Source of the DNA: Bacillus fungorum
GTDB taxonomy: Bacteria > Bacillota > Bacilli > Bacillales > Bacillaceae_G
Direction of reading: 5' to 3'
Assembly (NCBI RefSeq): GCF_002746455.1
Contig: NZ_NWUW01000018.1
Coordinates: 1-64,000, forward strand
DNA length: 64,000 bases
Shown: one piece after another, positions 1 through 7,760 of the stretch
How positions within the stretch are numbered: the first letter of the stretch is position 1
Layout of the letters: every line of letters begins with the position of its first letter
Translations under genes and position numbers: made by a program
The notes under the pieces: model-generated
Seen by the model: only the letters and a program-made list of their open reading frames with translations
What the model was told of the DNA's origin: nothing
Databases searched by the model: none

Positions 1-1915
1 ATGTCGTATTTAATTCCATTTTACAATTAGAATCTTTAAAGATTGTCTCTTTTCTTTTTAAAGGAATATCAGAAGCTAATGGAATATATGCTGCTCCTAT
101 TTTTAATATCCCCAAAATACCTATAATTGTTTCACTTGTTCTCTCACCCATAACGGCAACAAAATCTCCAGATTTTATTCCGTTTTCTTTTAAATATAAA
201 CTCACTTTATTAGAGAGTCTATCTAATTCACTATAAGTTAAACTCCTATTCTCCGATTCTATCGCTATATTATTTGGATGTTTTTGAAAGTGTTCATCAA
301 AAAGATTGACTAAACTCTTTTCATTAATTTTTTTTTCAGTTTTATTATATTTAGTTACTTCTTCAATAGAATTATATTTTTCTTCACTGTCAAAGATTAA
401 CTTTTCTATTAGACTAATATAATCAATAAACATGTTTTCTATTATCTCTTTTTCAAATAACTCTGATACATAATCCCAGCTTAAAATTACTCCCTCCCCA
501 ACTTTTAAAACTTGATGATCTAAAATTACCTGAGGCGTTTGAGTTACACTATACTCCAAATGACCAATTCCATTGAAAACATTTTCCGTTTCATCAAATA
601 ACATACTTGTAAATACCACTGGTGCAGATATACTAGTATTTTCATTATCAGATTTATTTAATAAGTTGTTAATAACTTCTAATCCTGTATAAGATTTATG
701 TTCATAATCTCGGAAAAAATCAGCTTGAAACTCCTTTAAATTACTCCAAAATTCAGAAAAACAAACATCTGAATAAGAAACCAATAAAAGAGACGTAAAA
801 TCTCCAATAACTCTATCTAGATAGCTATCTTCATTTCTGCTAAAAGTGGTTACATTTACCGAAACACCTTGCTGATTACTCCATTTTGATAATATTTTCG
901 CGTAACACCCTAATAAAAATATAGAAGGTCTTACTTTATATCTACCGCATTTTTCCTCAATTAATTTCCATTGTTCCTTAGTAAAAAGCTTCTCCTGTCT
1001 TTTAAAATTTGGTATTTCTACTTTTGATATTTCTGTTTTATAAGATAAATCAGGGGCCTCATAAATATTATCAACTTTATTTACCCAGTATTCCCTATCT
1101 TCAATATACCTCTTATCATTAAATTTTCTTTTATCAAAAATATCGCGAAAACTTCCATTCAGTTCCATCATATGATTATCATTATATATATTAATTAAAT
1201 CATATAAAAAAATTTGAATACTTAATCCATCCGCGATTAACGCATCAATATCAAAAAAAAGATAATAATTATTATGATCTAATTTCAAAGCAGAAAACTC
1301 AAACAGTGGCCATACCTCAGGATTAAAATTGCGATATGAGAGTTTGTTTCTCAATTCAGTGATTCGTGTCTGCTGTTGTTCCACTGACAAGTGTGATACA
1401 TCTTCAACTGCAATTTCATATTTGGGAACGTCCTTCAAAATTTTTTGCGTGCCGTTAGGTAAAAATATGCAACGAAGCATCTCTTGTCTTGTTATTTCTT
1501 GTTGAATTGCATGTGAGAGTTTTTGCATATCAAGTTGAGTCTTAAATTCAAAATAGGCATGTGTAGTAATCCCACCTAAATCAAATTCTTTATTTTGACC
1601 TGTAAGATATGCCAACTGTATATCTGTAAGTTCAAAGGGCTCATAATCATCTCTTTCACCCCGAATTGTTTGAACACTTTTTTCATTTGTAAAAATCGTA
1701 ACTTTATCAATTAGAGCATTTATAGTATCTGATTCTACGAAATCAGAAAATTCGATTTTTACATTACACTTAGATTCCAACTCGCCTAAAATTTTAATGA
1801 TTTTTAGTGACGAAAGGTTTAATTCAAATAAATCAGTTTCTCCATCAAATTCTTTTATTTCTGTATTACCTTTGAATATTTCAACTATTTCATCTATAAA
1901 TATATTATTAACCAT
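1..1915 (-). CDS. Non-ribosomal peptide synthetase, N-terminal part (carrier-Cy-adenylation), cut by window edge
   Basis: The gene starts at an ATG behind an AAAGGA motif, 17 bases after the oxidoreductase stop, and is open to the left edge of the window. Residues 1-80 form a carrier domain with the likely phosphopantetheine serine at S36 (LNLSSLK). Residues about 90-500 are a condensation-superfamily domain of the heterocyclization (Cy) type. It has FELTDIQLAYLTGQ, RQEMLRCIFLPNG, the signature DxxxxDxxS (D224, D229, S232) instead of HHxxxDG, and GDFTSLLLV near 371. Then an adenylation domain begins (LTYSELDRLSNKV; LKIGAAYIPLA). Cy domains condense and cyclize Cys, Ser or Thr into thiazolines or oxazolines. 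Carrier followed directly by Cy resembles PchE and HMWP2, whose first carrier takes an aryl acid; that parallel is inference. The substrate of the adenylation domain cannot be read because it is truncated. DNA is much more AT-rich than the trp operon. Confidence 0.9.
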   Translation of the reverse strand, partial: MVNNIFIDEIVEIFKGNTEIKEFDGETDLFELNLSSLKIIKILGELESKCNVKIEFSDFVESDTINALIDKVTIFTNEKSVQTIRGERDDYEPFELTDIQLAYLTGQNKEFDLGGITTHAYFEFKTQLDMQKLSHAIQQEITRQEMLRCIFLPNGTQKILKDVPKYEIAVEDVSHLSVEQQQTRITELRNKLSYRNFNPEVWPLFEFSALKLDHNNYYLFFDIDALIADGLSIQIFLYDLINIYNDNHMMELNGSFRDIFDKRKFNDKRYIEDREYWVNKVDNIYEAPDLSYKTEISKVEIPNFKRQEKLFTKEQWKLIEEKCGRYKVRPSIFLLGCYAKILSKWSNQQGVSVNVTTFSRNEDSYLDRVIGDFTSLLLVSYSDVCFSEFWSNLKEFQADFFRDYEHKSYTGLEVINNLLNKSDNENTSISAPVVFTSMLFDETENVFNGIGHLEYSVTQTPQVILDHQVLKVGEGVILSWDYVSELFEKEIIENMFIDYISLIEKLIFDSEEKYNSIEEVTKYNKTEKKINEKSLVNLFDEHFQKHPNNIAIESENRSLTYSELDRLSNKVSLYLKENGIKSGDFVAVMGERTSETIIGILGILKIGAAYIPLASDIPLKRKETIFKDSNCKMELNTT

Positions 1916-1932
1916 ATAGTGTAATTCCTTTC

Positions 1933-2922
1933 TTATTTCCTAATTCCAATTTCTAATGATTGTAAAAATACCTCGTTTGTGTTAAATTCAAAAGCTGACT
2001 TAATTTTATCAAAATCCATTTCCCCAATAATACAACAACCTAAACCAAAAAATTCAGCTGAATAACTTAATATACTTAACAAAATTCCACATTCAATTAT
2101 TCCAAAAAAGTATCCTGTTTCCTTATATTTATGCATATTCACTTCCCCATCATAACTTATAAATATAGAGAACGCAGAATCATTGAAAATATCAGAATTA
2201 GTGAAAAAATGAGCGTTTTTATCTATTTTTTCTAATCTGTTCAATAAATACAAACCTTTTTTCTCAGGATTGTATTTATATATTCCTTCCTCTATACCTT
2301 CAACCCGATCCTTTTTGATGTACAAATAAATATTTAATGGATAAATCCCACCAGCACTTGGATATATGTATCTAATTTTTTTCCCATCTCTTCTTTGTCC
2401 CATTGCATTAATAAAGTTACTAAATTTAGAAAAAGTTACTGTTTTATTTTTATCAAAGGATCTCGAGCTCCTTCTGTTTTCAATAAAGTCAGGCAGTTGT
2501 TTCGTTACTTCCAATTCGATAAAATCTTTGTTTTCTGTAATTGAAAATCTATTCAATTTTTCGTTAACATAATTTTCTACATTGTCTTTATGAAAGAAAT
2601 AATCCTCCGCATAATCCCCTTCAACAAATTTACTCTGGCATGCAAATAACTCTTTCGGTTCATTTAACGACATTATTAAAATTCTTTTTTTTATCAAATC
2701 ATTCAAAAACATAGTACTGATTTTCGATTTTTTTCCTTTTAGTTGATTACAATAACCCTTTAACTCTTCTTCGGTTCTACCTTGAGCATTTTGCAAAAAA
2801 TAATACGTTTCTAGAAAAAGTTCAATTGGAAAGCCTTTAAAAGTAAAATTCCCTATTATTATTTGACCATCTTCAAATTTCCATTGAACTGCCGGGGACC
2901 AATAATACCTCTTTTCATCCAT
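1933..2922 (-). CDS. SagB-type nitroreductase-fold oxidoreductase (candidate thiazoline/oxazoline oxidase)
   Basis: This 329-residue protein has the SagB/ThcOx layout: an N-terminal segment of about 130 residues without recognisable motifs, then an FMN-binding nitroreductase fold. Visible family motifs are RRSSRSF (nitroreductase phosphate/FMN entry) and YPSAGGIYPLNIYLYI. Family members oxidise azolines to azoles (McbC, SagB) or act as NRPS tailoring oxidases. Here it lies directly upstream of, and in line with, a Cy-containing NRPS, so oxidation of a thiazoline to a thiazole is the natural inference. An upstream in-frame ATG at 2946 exists, but AAAGGAGAG lies 6 bases before the ATG at 2922, so that start is preferred. 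Its promoter and an extended palindrome lie just upstream and face a divergent exporter gene. Confidence 0.82.
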   Translation of the reverse strand: MDEKRYYWSPAVQWKFEDGQIIIGNFTFKGFPIELFLETYYFLQNAQGRTEEELKGYCNQLKGKKSKISTMFLNDLIKKRILIMSLNEPKELFACQSKFVEGDYAEDYFFHKDNVENYVNEKLNRFSITENKDFIELEVTKQLPDFIENRRSSRSFDKNKTVTFSKFSNFINAMGQRRDGKKIRYIYPSAGGIYPLNIYLYIKKDRVEGIEEGIYKYNPEKKGLYLLNRLEKIDKNAHFFTNSDIFNDSAFSIFISYDGEVNMHKYKETGYFFGIIECGILLSILSYSAEFFGLGCCIIGEMDFDKIKSAFEFNTNEVFLQSLEIGIRK

Positions 2923-2955
2923 AACTTTCTCTCCTTTAATATACAAAAATTAACC

Positions 2956-2985
2956 ATCTATTTTAGATGAATATCTAAAATAGAT
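2956..2985. promoter_or_regulatory. Perfect 13-bp inverted repeat, candidate operator A
   Basis: The arms ATCTATTTTAGAT and ATCTAAAATAGAT are perfectly complementary around a 4-base GAAT spacer. The core TTTAGATGAATATCTAAA differs in only two bases from the palindrome at 3104. It covers the expected transcription start of the oxidoreductase-NRPS operon, a typical position for a repressor. No regulator gene for it is inside the window. Confidence 0.7.
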
Positions 2986-3013
2986 TTTATCACCTTCGAA
3001 CTTAAGTAGTCAA
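2984..3013 (-). promoter_or_regulatory. Putative sigma-A promoter of the oxidoreductase-NRPS operon
   Basis: On the minus strand TTGACT (3013-3008) is followed after 18 bases by TAAAAT (2989-2984). The -10 box adjoins the palindrome at 2956-2985. This matches the expected consensus well but was found by eye. Confidence 0.55.
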
Positions 3014-3065
3014 ATACTTTATAACAAATTAAACAAATATATCCATCTATTACAAAATAAATATA

Positions 3066-3094
3066 TTGACTGTCATAAAAAAAAATGTTAGATT
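3066..3094 (+). promoter_or_regulatory. Putative sigma-A promoter of the MFS exporter
   Basis: TTGACT (3066-3071), a 17-base spacer and TAGATT (3089-3094) lie about 60 bases before the exporter start. A small perfect repeat, AATGTTA-GAT-TAACATT (3084-3100), overlaps the -10 box. Confidence 0.55.
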
Positions 3095-3103
3095 AACATT
3101 AAA

Positions 3104-3121
3104 TTTAGATGAACTTCTAAA
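3104..3121. promoter_or_regulatory. Inverted repeat, candidate operator B
   Basis: The sequence TTTAGATGAACTTCTAAA has complementary 6-base arms and matches operator A at 16 of 18 positions. It starts at about +4 of the predicted exporter transcript. The pair suggests that one TetR- or MarR-like repressor controls both divergent units. Confidence 0.65.
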
Positions 3122-3155
3122 AACATTTTAGATAAAAACAGAAAGAGGGAAGGAT

Positions 3156-4841
3156 ATGCAACAAACAAAATTACAGGTTAAATATAATACAGCACCAAAA
3201 AGAAAACTGGCTCTTGTATCACTTCTATTAGCTTCATTCATGGCTTTAATGGACACTACAATTGTAAATATTGTAATTCCAGATATTTTGACATATTTTT
3301 CTGTTGACTTATCCAAAGTAAGTTGGGTCACTACAGGGTATAACTTGGCATTTGGAATTTTACTAATCTCAGCATCTAAATTAGCCGATCAATTTGGAAG
3401 AAAAAAAGTTTTTATCGGTGGTCTAATTGCGTTCACTCTAACTTCTCTATTATGTGGGATTAGTACCTCCATACAGGCATTGATAGTTTTCAGGATACTC
3501 CAGGGCCTAACCGCTTCGTTTATAGTTCCCGTTACTATGCCTATCGCCATTGATATTGTCGATAAAAATAAAAAAGGACTAATCATCGGGGTTTGGGGAG
3601 CCGTTTCTGGTTTTGCTGCTGCTCTTGGTCCAGTTCTAGGTGGAATTTTATCAGAAGAATTTGGTTGGCAATCCATCTTCTTTGTCAATATACCAATCGG
3701 CATAATTACACTAGCTCTCGCAACTTTTTATCTACGAGAAACATATGACCATAATGCATCTAAAAAAATTGACTATCTAGGTAGTATTACTCTAACTATT
3801 TCATTATTTTGCTTAACTTTTTCTTTTGCTAAAGCCAGTGAACTAGGTTGGTCATCTCAACCAATTATTCTATTATTCATATCTTTTTTAGCGACGTTCT
3901 TGTTATTTTTATTTATTGAAAAAAAAGCAGCAGAACCAATTTTCCCATTAAATTTTTTAAAAGTAAGGACTTTTACCTTTAGTTCACTGACACTCTTTAT
4001 CTTAGGTGTAAGTTTAACAAGTGGCACTTTATTAATAACAATCTATTTAACAAATGTAATGAATTTTTCTTCAATGAAATCAGGTTTAATTATCTCGTCT
4101 CTAGCTTTTAGCTCAATGTTCACTTCTATCATTTCTGGTAAATTTTCAGATAAATTAGGGGGGGTTAAGTTTTCATTTTTTGGAATGTTAGGCATGTGCA
4201 TTTCTACTTTTTTATACGCTACTTTAAATCAAGATTCTTCTTTATATTATATAATCTTACTACTATGCTTAACCGGACTTTCATTAGGCATGGTAATAGG
4301 ACCAGCAATGGGTTCTTCAATTAGACAAATATCAGAAAATAAAGTAGGGATTGCCTCAGGGACAATTAATATGATGAGGGCTGTTGGGCAAGCTTTAGGA
4401 ATAGCATTGTTAACTACTGTTTTGACTATGAATATTAGTAATTACATTTCAATAGCAAAAAATGAAAGTATTGAAATTGTGAACAATAGTAAGATTTTAA
4501 AAACAGAAGTTAAAAGTGAGATTATTTCGAGCTTAAAATCCGATACTAAAATCACTCCTTCTTCAAACTCTATAGTTACTGATAAAATCAAAGTTGCTGA
4601 AACTAAGGCACTCCAAAATAGTCCAGAAATATACCATGCAGAGATAAAAAAACAATTTAAACAACAAGAGCAGGAGTCTTTAAAAATCTTCAAAGAAGTT
4701 TCCAAATCCTTTAGTTCCAATATTGATAAGGCTTTTAGCGATACCTTTATTTTAGCTGGTATCTTAAGTTTCTTTGGAATTATCACTTCTTTGTTTAGTG
4801 ATGTTAATCCAAAGAGAAAATACAAAATTTATAATTTATAG
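3156..4841 (+). CDS. MFS drug/metabolite exporter, DHA2 (EmrB/QacA) family
   Basis: The 561-residue protein has about 14 hydrophobic segments and the family motif LMDTTIVNIVIPDI in the first membrane span (residues about 29-43). LADQFGRKKVF follows in the first cytoplasmic loop (motif A) and WGAVSGFAAALGPVLGG in span 5 (motif C-like, typical of exporters). A long hydrophilic Lys/Glu/Ser-rich loop of roughly 90 residues (about 435-525) separates the last two spans, as is usual in 14-span members. It is transcribed away from the NRPS operon under a matching operator, so export of, or self-protection from, the NRPS product is the likely role. The start follows GAGGGAAGG. Confidence 0.88.
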   Translation: MQQTKLQVKYNTAPKRKLALVSLLLASFMALMDTTIVNIVIPDILTYFSVDLSKVSWVTTGYNLAFGILLISASKLADQFGRKKVFIGGLIAFTLTSLLCGISTSIQALIVFRILQGLTASFIVPVTMPIAIDIVDKNKKGLIIGVWGAVSGFAAALGPVLGGILSEEFGWQSIFFVNIPIGIITLALATFYLRETYDHNASKKIDYLGSITLTISLFCLTFSFAKASELGWSSQPIILLFISFLATFLLFLFIEKKAAEPIFPLNFLKVRTFTFSSLTLFILGVSLTSGTLLITIYLTNVMNFSSMKSGLIISSLAFSSMFTSIISGKFSDKLGGVKFSFFGMLGMCISTFLYATLNQDSSLYYIILLLCLTGLSLGMVIGPAMGSSIRQISENKVGIASGTINMMRAVGQALGIALLTTVLTMNISNYISIAKNESIEIVNNSKILKTEVKSEIISSLKSDTKITPSSNSIVTDKIKVAETKALQNSPEIYHAEIKKQFKQQEQESLKIFKEVSKSFSSNIDKAFSDTFILAGILSFFGIITSLFSDVNPKRKYKIYNL

Positions 4842-4871
4842 TTTCTCTTTATCCTGTTATAAGTTTAATCT

Positions 4872-4910
4872 AAAAAGGCACTTATTCTTTAAAAAAGAAA
4901 GTGCCTTTTT
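4872..4910. terminator. Bidirectional rho-independent terminator
   Basis: The arms AAAAAGGCACTT and AAGTGCCTTTTT are complementary with an A/T-rich loop, and T runs occur on both strands. It lies between the convergent MFS gene and PPTase gene. Confidence 0.85.
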
Positions 4911-4931
4911 ATTAATTTATAATCTTAATCA

Positions 4932-5630
4932 TTACAAATTAAAATTTAGTTTCAAAATTTTCACAATGTCATCTATGTGTACCTTTTCAATAGAGTGAAT
5001 GCTGCTACCATTGTAACAAACTGCTGATTTATAATTTGAGTCTATTGGCAACATCTCAAAATTGATATCCTTAAAATTACTAGAATCTATCAATTTTATT
5101 GTTTTTCCCGCAATACTAAAACAAAATGAATCTAAAGCAATGTGTAATCCTCGTCCCTCATATTTGATATAACTTTCCTTCAAGCACCATATCGAATAGA
5201 AATATTCAATTTTATCACTGCCGTGTGCAGATAAAATCAAATCACTTTCACTCTTACAAAAAAATTCTGAAGCAATAGATAAGTCGATATCTTTTATTTC
5301 TTCTATATCAATTCCAATTTTTTGATCGCTGATTCCACAAATTACATAAGATCCGGAATGTGATAAATTGAAAAAAACATCCTCTATAGAATCTATAAAT
5401 AATTTCCCATATCTATTTTCTTTAAATTTAATCTCTTGATTTATAATATTAAAATTTAAACATACAGCATATCTAATAAGGAGTTCCCCTAAAATTGATA
5501 ATTTTTTGTCGTTCTCAAATTTATAATGATCAACTTTAATAGCCCGTTTTCTGGAAATATATTCTTTAAATTTCAAAATCCCCTCCAATGTCATACCCTC
5601 TTCAATTTTCAAATAATATATTTTTAACAT
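4932..5630 (-). CDS. 4'-phosphopantetheinyl transferase, Sfp type
   Basis: The 232-residue length fits Sfp-type enzymes, which attach the 4'-phosphopantetheine arm of CoA to NRPS or PKS carrier serines. Family motifs are present: FNLSHS (residues 87-92), GIDIE (106-110, metal and CoA binding) and WCLKESYIKYEGRGL (148-162, containing the conserved KES). Position beside the NRPS and the equally AT-rich DNA indicate it serves that cluster. The ATG start lacks a well-spaced ribosome site. The only strong Shine-Dalgarno (GGAGG) sits ahead of a 13-codon reading frame that overlaps the gene start, so translation may be coupled. Confidence 0.9.
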   Translation of the reverse strand: MLKIYYLKIEEGMTLEGILKFKEYISRKRAIKVDHYKFENDKKLSILGELLIRYAVCLNFNIINQEIKFKENRYGKLFIDSIEDVFFNLSHSGSYVICGISDQKIGIDIEEIKDIDLSIASEFFCKSESDLILSAHGSDKIEYFYSIWCLKESYIKYEGRGLHIALDSFCFSIAGKTIKLIDSSNFKDINFEMLPIDSNYKSAVCYNGSSIHSIEKVHIDDIVKILKLNFNL

Positions 5631-5643
5631 AACAAATATTCAT
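5602..5643 (-). CDS. Possible 13-codon leader ORF overlapping the PPTase start
   Basis: An ATG 6 bases after GGAGG opens a 13-residue frame (begins MNICYVKN). It is +1 to the PPTase frame, contains the PPTase ATG at its 13th base and ends 28 bases inside that gene. It may only be a device for translational coupling, or the trace of a frameshift at the PPTase start. No family is recognised. Confidence 0.35.
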   Translation of the reverse strand: MNICYVKNILFEN

Positions 5644-5691
5644 CTCCCGCCTCCTTTTAATTATATCAATTTATATAAATTTTAAAAATAA

Positions 5692-7188
5692 CTATATTAT
5701 AAAATACCAAAAAGCAACCTCTACCACCACAAGCAAAACCGCACCAAAGATCATTAACGTCGTCTTCTTTAATAATTCATTTTCACGATACGGGATGTTA
5801 CATAAATACGCACCTAGTGTAATACGTGACGGGCAAGCGATTGTCGCTACTGACGATGCAGTGTTTTGCAGTGTTGTGACGTATTGCCACGGGAGGGCTA
5901 CGTTTTGCGCCGTTTGCATTTGTAGTTTTATAAACATCGCATTTGAGCCTGCGTTACTACCTGTTAAAAAGCCACCGATTCCGCCGATAAACGGAGCAAC
6001 GAAAACGAAAAATGTTCCAAATGTTTCACCAGCTGTTTTTGCAAGTAATGAATGCATGCCAGATGCACCCATTAGTTCTGAAATAGAGATAAACATTGTC
6101 GTCGTAATCGCAAATGGAATCCATTGTTTTATCGTTTGCGAGAGTGATTGTTTAATAATATTAGATGGAATGCGGAAGAAAATAATAGTAAATAAGCAAG
6201 TCATACCGAGCCAAAATCCTGGTGAATATAGTAGCTCCAGTTTATAAGAGTATGATTTTAAATCAAGAACGGCATATGATCTGAATACATCATGTAATGC
6301 TGGCACAAGGCGAGAAAGTAAAATACAAACGGTTAAGAATATATAAGGGCTAATAATTTTTATAATAGATACTTCTCTCTCCGTTGCCGCAGCATGTTCT
6401 GTTATTAGATTTTGCTCATTTTTCCCTTTTAATTTAATGATAAGAAAGCCAAATGTAATGGTAACGATAGAACTTAATATCCCGGCTAGTTCCACACTTA
6501 CGTATGCGTTAGAAAGATAGATTCCGAGAGAAAATAACAGAAAGAATCCTACTCCTTCCTTCCACTTCTCAATCACGGCCTGCCAGCCGCCAACAACGTG
6601 TAAAGAAAGAATGACGAAATAAGCAAACATCGGGATACTTAATAGCGCTGTATTTGTACCAAGTGTTGTAAGAGGCATATTTATAAGTTGCGAACCGATA
6701 ATCGTACCAGTTGCCATTGCGCCCCATGAGCTAGCTAGTAAGCCGATAAATGAAAGTAATACAGCTTGAAACGGTTTATAGCTTAATGAAAGAAAAATAG
6801 GTGCTGCAACCATGAATCCAATTCCAAATCCACTTACTGATTCAATAAGTGGACAAATACCAAAGCACATAAGAAGCATTTGTAGTAAACGATCATGTGT
6901 GACTTCTTCTAGAAAACGCGCTACTTGGTCGATGTGCCCCATTTTGTTCATGAGGTGAAATAAAAAAATACCAAAAAACAAAACGTACCCGACGATAAAA
7001 CAAATTAACCATCCTTTAATCGTTGCGTGCACAGTTTCACTTATCCCTAATTGAAACGTTGGCGAGAGTAAAACGATTCCAACAGATACTACATAAGAAA
7101 TTAATGAGGACTTTAATGACGTTTGTTTAAATAAAAATAAACAAATGAAAATCATCATAATTGGGATAAGTGCCAACAATATGGCCAT
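5692..7188 (-). CDS. L-lactate permease family transporter (LctP/LldP-like)
   Basis: This 498-residue, highly hydrophobic protein has about 12-14 membrane segments. Recognisable family features are CPLIESVSGFGIGFMVAAPIF, the short WGAMATGT stretch near residue 155 and the late motif GGFLTGSNAGSNAMF (family form TGSNxxSNxMF). LctP proteins import L-lactate, and some glycolate, with protons. Members are often 530-560 residues, so this is a shorter variant and the substrate is inferred. It appears monocistronic, preceded by a sigma-A-like promoter and a palindrome. No clear terminator separates it from the PPTase gene downstream, so read-through is possible. Confidence 0.8.
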   Translation of the reverse strand: MAILLALIPIMMIFICLFLFKQTSLKSSLISYVVSVGIVLLSPTFQLGISETVHATIKGWLICFIVGYVLFFGIFLFHLMNKMGHIDQVARFLEEVTHDRLLQMLLMCFGICPLIESVSGFGIGFMVAAPIFLSLSYKPFQAVLLSFIGLLASSWGAMATGTIIGSQLINMPLTTLGTNTALLSIPMFAYFVILSLHVVGGWQAVIEKWKEGVGFFLLFSLGIYLSNAYVSVELAGILSSIVTITFGFLIIKLKGKNEQNLITEHAAATEREVSIIKIISPYIFLTVCILLSRLVPALHDVFRSYAVLDLKSYSYKLELLYSPGFWLGMTCLFTIIFFRIPSNIIKQSLSQTIKQWIPFAITTTMFISISELMGASGMHSLLAKTAGETFGTFFVFVAPFIGGIGGFLTGSNAGSNAMFIKLQMQTAQNVALPWQYVTTLQNTASSVATIACPSRITLGAYLCNIPYRENELLKKTTLMIFGAVLLVVVEVAFWYFII

Positions 7189-7204
7189 GTTATCATCTCA
7201 TTTC

Positions 7205-7225
7205 GTTAAAAATACAATTTTTAAC
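7205..7225. promoter_or_regulatory. Perfect 9-bp palindrome downstream of the permease promoter
   Basis: GTTAAAAAT and ATTTTTAAC flank a 3-base ACA spacer. The element lies between the promoter at 7227-7254 and the permease start, a typical operator position. The regulator is unknown. Confidence 0.45.
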
Positions 7226-7226
7226 T

Positions 7227-7254
7227 ATTATATAACAGATATCATAATTTTCAA
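7227..7254 (-). promoter_or_regulatory. Putative sigma-A promoter of the lactate permease gene
   Basis: On the minus strand TTGAAA (7254-7249), a 16-base spacer and TATAAT (7232-7227) precede the gene by about 40 bases. Confidence 0.5.
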
Positions 7255-7270
7255 TTGTTTTTACAACAGA

Positions 7271-7304
7271 TTCAAAAAAGGAGCCGTTTGGCTCCTTTTT
7301 TGAA
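7271..7304. terminator. Rho-independent terminator
   Basis: The perfect 15-base arms TTCAAAAAAGGAGCC and GGCTCCTTTTTTGAA surround a GTTT loop. It directly follows the stop of the small membrane protein gene on the minus strand. Confidence 0.92.
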
Positions 7305-7664
7305 TCACTCCCATTTTCTATTATCCTGAAAAACCGTCTGCTGCCTAATTATTTTGTCTAGCACAACAAACACAATATAAGCACATACTACTTGCAATAC
7401 AATATTCCAAAGTTTCATTAACGAAAATGAATAAGTCCATCGAAATAATTCGTTTAATAATACAATCGAAACGATACTAAATAGTTCTATACTAATCGAA
7501 AATATACATATTTCTAAAATAGATTGCTCTTGGATCCGATTTAAGTTGGAAAAGATGAATACATATCCTAAAAATTGAGCCATCAACTCTATTTTCGTCA
7601 TGCTAATGAGCCAAGCGTATAATGGTACAGTTAAAAGAAGATACAGTATTTTGCGTCTTAGCAT
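7305..7664 (-). CDS. Small membrane protein of unknown function
   Basis: The 119-residue protein has about four hydrophobic segments (near residues 7-22, 27-42, 50-68, 85-104) and a charged C-terminus. I recognise no family. It starts behind GGGGGAG and ends in a strong terminator, and it lies between the trp operon end and the lactate permease on the same strand. The trp terminator separates it from trpA, so it is probably transcribed on its own. Confidence 0.65.
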   Translation of the reverse strand: MLRRKILYLLLTVPLYAWLISMTKIELMAQFLGYVFIFSNLNRIQEQSILEICIFSISIELFSIVSIVLLNELFRWTYSFSLMKLWNIVLQVVCAYIVFVVLDKIIRQQTVFQDNRKWE

Positions 7665-7720
7665 GCTTTCTCCCCCTCTAAATTATATGTATTTTCTGTA
7701 TATTTTAACATTTATTACAC

Positions 7721-7760
7721 AAAACAAAAAGAAGAGACTTACGCCTCTTCTTTTTGTTTT
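7721..7760. terminator. trp operon terminator overlapping the trpA 3' end
   Basis: The 16-base arms AAAACAAAAAGAAGAG and CTCTTCTTTTTGTTTT are perfectly complementary. The upstream arm is part of the last trpA codons (KQKEE), so the hairpin is built into the coding end. Confidence 0.88.

Noticed and set aside
2366..2572. Plus-strand 68-codon frame inside the SagB-like gene
   Set aside because: It has no ribosome site and lies wholly inside a gene with clear family motifs on the other strand.
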